Shown here: positions 4,171-9,021 of the stretch, in pieces
How the letters are laid out: the number at the start of each line of letters is the position of its first letter
Position numbering within the stretch: the first letter of the stretch is position 1
DNA from: 66-474 sp040255405
GTDB taxonomy: Bacteria > Pseudomonadota > Gammaproteobacteria > Xanthomonadales > Rhodanobacteraceae
Direction of reading: 5' to 3'
Length of the DNA: 9,021 nucleotides
Assembly (NCBI GenBank): GCA_040255405.1
Contig: JBDZUX010000062.1
Span: 1-9,021, forward strand
Translations under genes and position numbers: made by a program
Notes under the pieces: generated by a model
The model's input: the letters and a program-made list of their open reading frames with translations, nothing else
Databases searched by the model: none
What the model was told of the DNA's origin: nothing

Positions 4171-7107
4171 TCATTGCCCGGACTCGCCCGGCCCGGCGTG
4201 GGACGTCCCGGCCATGGCGTGTTCCAGCGCCGCCAAGGTCACGGGTTTGGCGAGGTGACCGTCGAAGCCGGCGGCGTAAGCGCGCTGCTGGTCCTCCAGC
4301 TGCCCGTAGCCGGTCAGCGCGATGAGCCGCAAACCCCTGGCTTGCGGCATCGTGCGGATCTGCCGGGCCAGCTCATAGCCGTTCATTTCGGGCAGCCCGA
4401 TGTCGAGCACCGCAACGTCCGGCTTGAATGACTCCACGCTCGCGAGCGCATCCTTGCCGTTGTAGACCACGCGGGTATCGTGACCGCTGAACTTGAGAAG
4501 CAACCCGAGCGAGTCTGCCGCGTCGGTGTTGTCATCGACGATCAATACGCGCCGCGGCTCCGATTTGATTGGCTCGCCGAGGTCGGACATGGGAGCAGGG
4601 CGCGCGACCCGGGGCAGCCGGATTTCGAAGGTCGAGCCCCGCCCGAGTCCTTCGCTGCGGGCGGTCACCTCACCGTTGTGCATCTCGATGAGGCGCTTGA
4701 CCACCGCCAGGCCGACCCCGAGGCCGCCCTGCGCACGATCGAGGGTGCGATCGCTTTGCACGAACAGATCGAACACCTGCGGAATCAGCTCCGGTGGAAG
4801 GCCTGCACCCGTGTCGGAAATCTCGATGAAGGCGCTGTCGTTGTCGCCACGGGTAAGCACCCTGATCTCCCCGCCGGGTTCCGTGTACTTGATGGCGTTC
4901 GCGAGGATATTGCTTACGCATTGGAGCAGGCGCGCAAAGTCGCCTTCCACGTACAAATGTTCGTAGCTCAAGGCCGTCACGGAGAGCGTCTGCCGCTTTT
5001 CGCGGACCTGGGATTCGACGGTTTCCAATGCCTGGGTGATGACGGTGGCAAGATCGATGACCTTGCGCTCGAGCTGGATCCGGCCCGCCGTGATGCGGGA
5101 AACGTCCAGCAGGTCGTCCACCAGCCGCGACAACTGCGCAGCCTGGCGCTGGATCATGCCCAGGGCCGTTTGCGCATCGGTGTCGTTCGCGAGCATGTGC
5201 GAAAGAAGCTCCGTCGCATTCCGGATCGGAGCGAGCGGATTCCTGAGTTCGTGGGCGAGCATGGCGAGGAACTCATCCTTTTGCCGGTCGGCCTGTTGGA
5301 GCGCCTGTTCTGCCTGCTTGCGCTGGTCGATCTCCCGTTTCAAGGCCTGATGCGCACGTGCGCTTTCGACGGCGACCGCTGCCTGGGCGGCCACCGCGGT
5401 CACGAGGCGCTCGGCCCGTTCGGTGAATACGTCCGGTTCCGGATGACCGAAGAAAAGCGCTCCGAGCACCTCGCCGGAAGCTGCCTTCACGGGTACCGCG
5501 AGATAGCTCCGGACGGGCGGATGTCCCTCGGGCATGCCGTGGTAGGGCGGGTTGCGGCCGTAGCGCGGATCCGCCGTGATGTCGCCGCTGCGCACGTTCG
5601 CTTTGCCGCGAAACGCCGGCCCGAACACCGCCGTGTTGCGGGGCTGGGGGAATTTGGAGAACGCTTCGAGCGGCGCCCCGGAAATCGTGTACAGCCGGTA
5701 CGATTCGCCCCGTTCATCCTGAACGTTGTAAAAGAACGCACCGATCGCGGCGCCGGTGATCTCTCGCGCGATGTCCGTGACGCTCTGTACGACGCGCTGC
5801 AAGTCAAGCTGGGCATGGATGACCGCCCGGGCTGCATCCCCCAACAGTTCGCGCACCTGGATCTCTTCCTGCAGGCGCTTCTGCGAGCGTTTGCGGGCCG
5901 TGATGTCACGCGCAATCTTCGAGGCGCCGATGATCGCACCGCTGGGGTTCCGGATCGGCGAGATGGTCAGCGAAACGTCGATGCGCGTTCCGTCCTTGGC
6001 GAGTCGCACGGTTTCGAAATGGTCCACGCGTTCGCCGCGGCGCAGCTGGTCAAGGATGGAGTCCTCCTCGGCGATCCGCTCGGACGGGATGATGAGCGTG
6101 ATGGACTTGCCGATGATCTCTTCGGGGTTGTATCCGAAAAGGCGCGCCGCGGCAGGATTCCAGGACGTCACGATGCCGTCGAGCGTCTTGCTCGCGATGG
6201 CATCGTCGGATCCCTCCACGATGGCCGCGAGCCTGGCCCGTTCCTGCTCGGCGCGCCGGCGTTCCGTCACGTCGCGGAATACGACGACGATGCCGACCCG
6301 GGCGCCCTCGTGTCGAATGGGAGCTCCGCTGTCGTCGATCGGAACGCGCCTGCCGTCCCGGCTGATGAGCACGGTGTGATTGGCCAGTCCCACGACGCCA
6401 CCCGACTCGATCACCTTGGCCACCGGGTGGTCGACGGGAGCGCCGGTATGTTCGTCGACGATGCGGAAGACCTCCGCAAAGGGCACGTTGTTCGCCTCGC
6501 TCGAGGACCAGCCGGTGAGCTGTTCGGCGACGGGGTTCATGAAAGTCACGTGACCCGCGGCATCCGTGACGATCACGCCGTCGCCGATGCTCGCGAGCGT
6601 GACCTCGAGGATGTTGCGCTCGTGCCGCAGGGAAGCTTCGGTCGAACTGGCCGGCGTGCCATCCGCGTTCGGGTTGGCTGGCGCCGGCTCGGTAATGGCC
6701 GGATCCGCCCGACTCAACAGCAGGAGGACCGCGCGTGAGCCGGAGTCTTCCGTCGGGCTGTGCGCGATGCCGCGGGCGCTGTAAATGGCCACGGCGCCTT
6801 CGTGCTCGAACGCAAGTCTCGCCCGCGACGCCTGGCCGTCCGCGCACGCCCGCAAATATTCGGGCAGGCTGGGGCTCGTGCTGGTAACCAGCGAGGCCAG
6901 GTCGCGACCCCGCAACGCGTCCGGAGTCATTCCGATGCTGGATGCGAACGCAACGTTGCACGCCTGGATCACCCCGCCCGCCGAAACGAGCAGTATCGGC
7001 TGCGTCAAGAGATCCGCCGCGACAGCGAAGTTGTCCAAGGGGCGTGCGCATCCGAGCGCTGCAAAAGACCTGCCACCAGTATTTCTTGGTTCTTCGCTTC
7101 TTTGCAA
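4171..7107 (-). CDS. Soluble hybrid sensor histidine kinase, PAS-PAS-PAS-GAF-HisKA-HATPase-REC
   Basis: Up to 978 residues with no membrane segment, so a cytoplasmic sensor. Domains in order: a divergent PAS at about 25-135; PAS at about 163-285 ('LASIGDGVIVTDAAGHVTFMN'-type core); PAS at about 290-408 ('DDAIASKTLDGIVTSWNPAA'); GAF at about 420-585; HisKA with phospho-acceptor H619 in 'AHELRNPLAPIRN'; HATPase with N-box N733/N737 ('NILANAIKYT'), G1 'DTGAGL' at 765-770 and G2 'GGLGVGLAVVK' at 794-804; and a C-terminal receiver with acidic pair D858/D859, phospho-acceptor D902, T932 and K954. All catalytic residues are present. The signal is unknown; PAS and GAF domains can bind haem, flavin or small molecules. 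No DNA-binding partner lies nearby, so phosphotransfer must go elsewhere. The start is uncertain: the frame opens with a TTG at 7105-7107 right after an in-frame TAG and without a good Shine-Dalgarno; an alternative TTG lies at 7036-7038. The end overlaps nothing and is followed by the DUF4336 relic. Confidence 0.93.
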   Translation of the reverse strand: MQRSEEPRNTGGRSFAALGCARPLDNFAVAADLLTQPILLVSAGGVIQACNVAFASSIGMTPDALRGRDLASLVTSTSPSLPEYLRACADGQASRARLAFEHEGAVAIYSARGIAHSPTEDSGSRAVLLLLSRADPAITEPAPANPNADGTPASSTEASLRHERNILEVTLASIGDGVIVTDAAGHVTFMNPVAEQLTGWSSSEANNVPFAEVFRIVDEHTGAPVDHPVAKVIESGGVVGLANHTVLISRDGRRVPIDDSGAPIRHEGARVGIVVVFRDVTERRRAEQERARLAAIVEGSDDAIASKTLDGIVTSWNPAAARLFGYNPEEIIGKSITLIIPSERIAEEDSILDQLRRGERVDHFETVRLAKDGTRIDVSLTISPIRNPSGAIIGASKIARDITARKRSQKRLQEEIQVRELLGDAARAVIHAQLDLQRVVQSVTDIAREITGAAIGAFFYNVQDERGESYRLYTISGAPLEAFSKFPQPRNTAVFGPAFRGKANVRSGDITADPRYGRNPPYHGMPEGHPPVRSYLAVPVKAASGEVLGALFFGHPEPDVFTERAERLVTAVAAQAAVAVESARAHQALKREIDQRKQAEQALQQADRQKDEFLAMLAHELRNPLAPIRNATELLSHMLANDTDAQTALGMIQRQAAQLSRLVDDLLDVSRITAGRIQLERKVIDLATVITQALETVESQVREKRQTLSVTALSYEHLYVEGDFARLLQCVSNILANAIKYTEPGGEIRVLTRGDNDSAFIEISDTGAGLPPELIPQVFDLFVQSDRTLDRAQGGLGVGLAVVKRLIEMHNGEVTARSEGLGRGSTFEIRLPRVARPAPMSDLGEPIKSEPRRVLIVDDNTDAADSLGLLLKFSGHDTRVVYNGKDALASVESFKPDVAVLDIGLPEMNGYELARQIRTMPQARGLRLIALTGYGQLEDQQRAYAAGFDGHLAKPVTLAALEHAMAGTSHAGPGESGQ

Positions 7108-7132
7108 CTATCGGGCCCGCGGTGCCGAACCG

Positions 7133-7154
7133 CGCCCGGGCCGCCATCCGGGCG
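7133..7154. repeat. Inverted repeat between TonB receptor and kinase genes
   Basis: CGCCCGG and CCGGGCG form a perfect 7-base GC stem around an eight-base loop in the 81-base gap after the receptor stop codon. No T-run follows on the minus strand, so intrinsic termination is doubtful; it could still stabilise the 3' end of the receptor mRNA. Confidence 0.4.
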
Positions 7155-7159
7155 TGGAT

Positions 7160-7174
7160 GCTTCGTGGCGAAGC
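7160..7174. repeat. Short hairpin just downstream of the TonB receptor stop
   Basis: GCTTCG and CGAAGC pair around TGG (CCA on the minus strand), starting 15 bases after the receptor stop codon. With the adjacent hairpin at 7133-7154 it makes a tandem structure filling most of the gap. No T-run, so it may be an mRNA stabiliser or a weak terminator. Confidence 0.4.
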
Positions 7175-7188
7175 CTGGGCTCGGGTTG

Positions 7189-9021
7189 TTACATCTTCAG
7201 CTCGAACCCCGCGTACCACGTGCGTCCGTAGGCGGGCTCGAGGCCGGTGCGCCACACGCGGTTGTAGTACTGGCGGTCGGTGAGGTTGCTGATGCCGGCG
7301 AGCAGTTTCAGCCACGGCGTGACCTGCCAGTCGCTTGCGAAGTCGACGACGGTGTAGGCGGGCATCTTCGCGGGGATGAACGATGCGCCGCTGCCGGACG
7401 GTGCGTTGGAATCCTGCCAGTACTGCGCGGCCGTCGACACCGCGGTCAGGCTGGCCTTGTATTTCTGGTCGACGCGCCAGGTGAGGCCGGCCTTGGCGAC
7501 GTAGCGTGGCGCGTACGCTGGGATCTTGCCGACCTGGCCGGGGATCACGCTTTGGGTGAAGCGCGCGTTCAACAGGCTGAGGCTGAAGAAACCTTCGAGG
7601 TGTTCGCCACCCTTCGCACGCGCGGTCGGTGCGAAGAAGTCGTAATTGATCTGGCCTTCGAAACCACGGTTGCGCATGTCGCCGCTGTTGACCTCGATGA
7701 CGTCCGTGGCGTTGATGTGCTGCGCCTCGATGCGGTTCTTGAAGTCGATCCAGAACACGCTGACGTCGTAGTACAGGCCAGTCAGGGGCACGCCGTGCAC
7801 GCCGGCTTCCCACGACAGCGATTCCGACGGATCGGGCGCGTGCCCCGGCACCACGTTCGCGAACGGCGAGGCCATGTCGAAGTAGCGCAACGGACGCCAG
7901 CCCTTGGACACGTTGAAGTAGGTTTCGTTGCCGGCGCCGAAGTCATTGCCGATGCCGAGGCCGAACAGCGGCACGGTGCGCGAATCGGATTCGTGGATCA
8001 GCGGACGGATGAGGAACGGCGGGCGCACGCTTTCGTCCACCGCGACGCGTTCGCGTTCCAGCCGGATCGACGGCACGATGTGGATCTCGTGCGGCAGCCG
8101 GAACACGTTTTCCGCGAACACGGCGTAGTAGTTGGATTGCCGTTGCTGGCGCAGGCGCGGCGTGCCGCTGCGATCGAAGCGATCGACGTACAAATCGGCG
8201 TTGTCCCACTGCCGGAACGGATCGTCGCCGTGGAACGCGACCACGCCCGCGGTGAAGGCGTTGCCCTCGCCCCACTTCTTGCGCACGCGCACGTCCAGCC
8301 CTTGCGTGCGGAACTGCTCGTCCTGCAAGGTGGTGCTGGCGGGCGGCGGTTGCAGCGCGAGGTCCGGCGCCGGCGGCCCGTTGGCGGCGCGGCTGGCGAG
8401 ATCCTGGTAGCCCGCCCACAGCTTGCCGATCAGCAGCCAGCCGTTGGCCCACTCGTGCTGGTGGCCCAGCACGATCTGGTAGCGATCGACCCAGTCGCGG
8501 TTCCACGGTGTCGGCGTCGCGTCTGGATTCAACTGCCATTGCGGATAGCTCATGCGGCCCGGATCGCCCGAGTCGCCCTCGATCGCGTGCACGTCGAGCC
8601 ATGAATATTGCCGGTCGTTCGGACGATATTCGACGTACAGGTCGGCCTGGCGCATCTGCGATTGCGCGTTCCGGCGCGGGCCGTCGCTGCGCACATAACC
8701 GGCGTCGGCGCGATACGTCCATTGGCCGGTGCTGCCTTCGAGCACGTTGTACGTCGAATACAAGCTGTCGCTGCCGATGACCTGTTCGGTGCTGATCGAA
8801 AACGGCGTGCCGGGTTTCGGACGCTTCGATACCAGATTGATGACCGGGGCGGGCTCCGGCCCGTACAGCAGGCTGGAACCGCCGCGGATCAACTGGATGT
8901 CGGCGATGCTGTGCGAGAACGGCATCGCGTACAGCGTGGGGAATCCGATCCAGTCCGATTCCAGCGGAATGCCGTCCTGCATCACCAGCACGTATTCCGA
9001 TTCCTGCGGATTGCCGAGGCC
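7189..9021 (-). CDS. TonB-dependent outer-membrane receptor (FecA-like), partial (N-terminus beyond right edge)
   Basis: The frame is open at the right edge; 610 residues up to the TAA at 7189-7191 are present. The visible part starts within the plug domain: 'VLVMQDGIPLESDW' at 11-24, then 'IADIQLIRGGSSLLYGPEPA' at 39-58 and 'PVINLVSKRP' at 59-68, the RGG...YGP...GVINLVSKRP-type signature of the plug. The rest is a beta-barrel with many alternating aromatic strands and D/N/G-rich loops ('GLEPAYGRTWYAGFELKM' at the end), as in ferric-citrate/siderophore-type receptors. It would take a ligand, probably an iron chelate, across the outer membrane using TonB-ExbBD energy. The signal peptide, TonB box and any N-terminal signalling domain lie outside the window. 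The last residue is Met instead of the usual Phe/Trp. Substrate specificity cannot be read from sequence. The kinase gene starts 81 bases downstream. Confidence 0.92.
   Translation of the reverse strand, partial: GLGNPQESEYVLVMQDGIPLESDWIGFPTLYAMPFSHSIADIQLIRGGSSLLYGPEPAPVINLVSKRPKPGTPFSISTEQVIGSDSLYSTYNVLEGSTGQWTYRADAGYVRSDGPRRNAQSQMRQADLYVEYRPNDRQYSWLDVHAIEGDSGDPGRMSYPQWQLNPDATPTPWNRDWVDRYQIVLGHQHEWANGWLLIGKLWAGYQDLASRAANGPPAPDLALQPPPASTTLQDEQFRTQGLDVRVRKKWGEGNAFTAGVVAFHGDDPFRQWDNADLYVDRFDRSGTPRLRQQRQSNYYAVFAENVFRLPHEIHIVPSIRLERERVAVDESVRPPFLIRPLIHESDSRTVPLFGLGIGNDFGAGNETYFNVSKGWRPLRYFDMASPFANVVPGHAPDPSESLSWEAGVHGVPLTGLYYDVSVFWIDFKNRIEAQHINATDVIEVNSGDMRNRGFEGQINYDFFAPTARAKGGEHLEGFFSLSLLNARFTQSVIPGQVGKIPAYAPRYVAKAGLTWRVDQKYKASLTAVSTAAQYWQDSNAPSGSGASFIPAKMPAYTVVDFASDWQVTPWLKLLAGISNLTDRQYYNRVWRTGLEPAYGRTWYAGFELKM

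Noticed and set aside
4480..6738. Plus-strand open frame of 752 codons opposite the histidine kinase
   Set aside because: Mirror frame of a gene with clear catalytic motifs; rich in Arg, Asp, His and Gly and without domain signatures.
6760..8604. Plus-strand open frame of 614 codons opposite the TonB receptor
   Set aside because: Complement of a clear receptor gene, spanning the intergenic gap as well; no domain signature or ribosome binding site.

Overview
This is a GC-rich (roughly 63-65%, by eye) proteobacterial chromosomal window in which every recognisable gene lies on the minus strand. The gene styles (a FecA-like TonB-dependent receptor, a YncE-type beta-propeller, a PAS/GAF hybrid histidine kinase, a CybB-type cytochrome b561, outer-membrane proteins with classical signal peptides) point to a Gram-negative bacterium. 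A gammaproteobacterium of the Xanthomonadales/Rhodanobacteraceae type is my best guess, but the sequence alone does not prove it. No tRNA, rRNA, CRISPR array, insertion sequence or phage gene was seen.

Layout in the direction of transcription (right to left): (1) a TonB-dependent outer-membrane receptor whose N-terminus lies beyond the right edge (7189-9021); (2) an 81-base gap with two hairpins; (3) a large soluble hybrid histidine kinase, PAS-PAS-PAS-GAF-HisKA-HATPase-REC (4171-7107); (4) a gene-poor stretch of about 450 bases with a 53-base relic of a DUF4336 gene, two hairpins and, at its downstream end, an FNR/Anr/Dnr-type box with a class II-like promoter; (5) a secreted monohaem cytochrome fused to an outer-membrane beta-barrel, resembling the Cyc2 family of porin-cytochromes (2333-3718); (6) a DUF4336 metallo-beta-lactamase-related protein 52 bases downstream (1594-2280); (7) a four-helix cytochrome b561 (852-1397); (8) a secreted YncE-like beta-propeller cut by the left edge (1-765).

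The most interesting part is the putative transcription unit of the Cyc2-like porin-cytochrome and the DUF4336 protein. The cytochrome has the hallmark block of the family (FARQT, then CxxCH, LTPFGR, FK, GY) straight after the signal peptide, followed by about 385 residues of beta-barrel-like sequence ending in Phe. Its promoter region carries TTGAT-N4-GTCAA at the spacing expected for activation by an FNR-family regulator, which suggests induction under low oxygen or during nitrogen-oxide respiration. The quinone-linked cytochrome b561 nearby could belong to the same electron-transfer context, but that is inference. A second, broken DUF4336 sequence upstream suggests past duplication or rearrangement at this locus.
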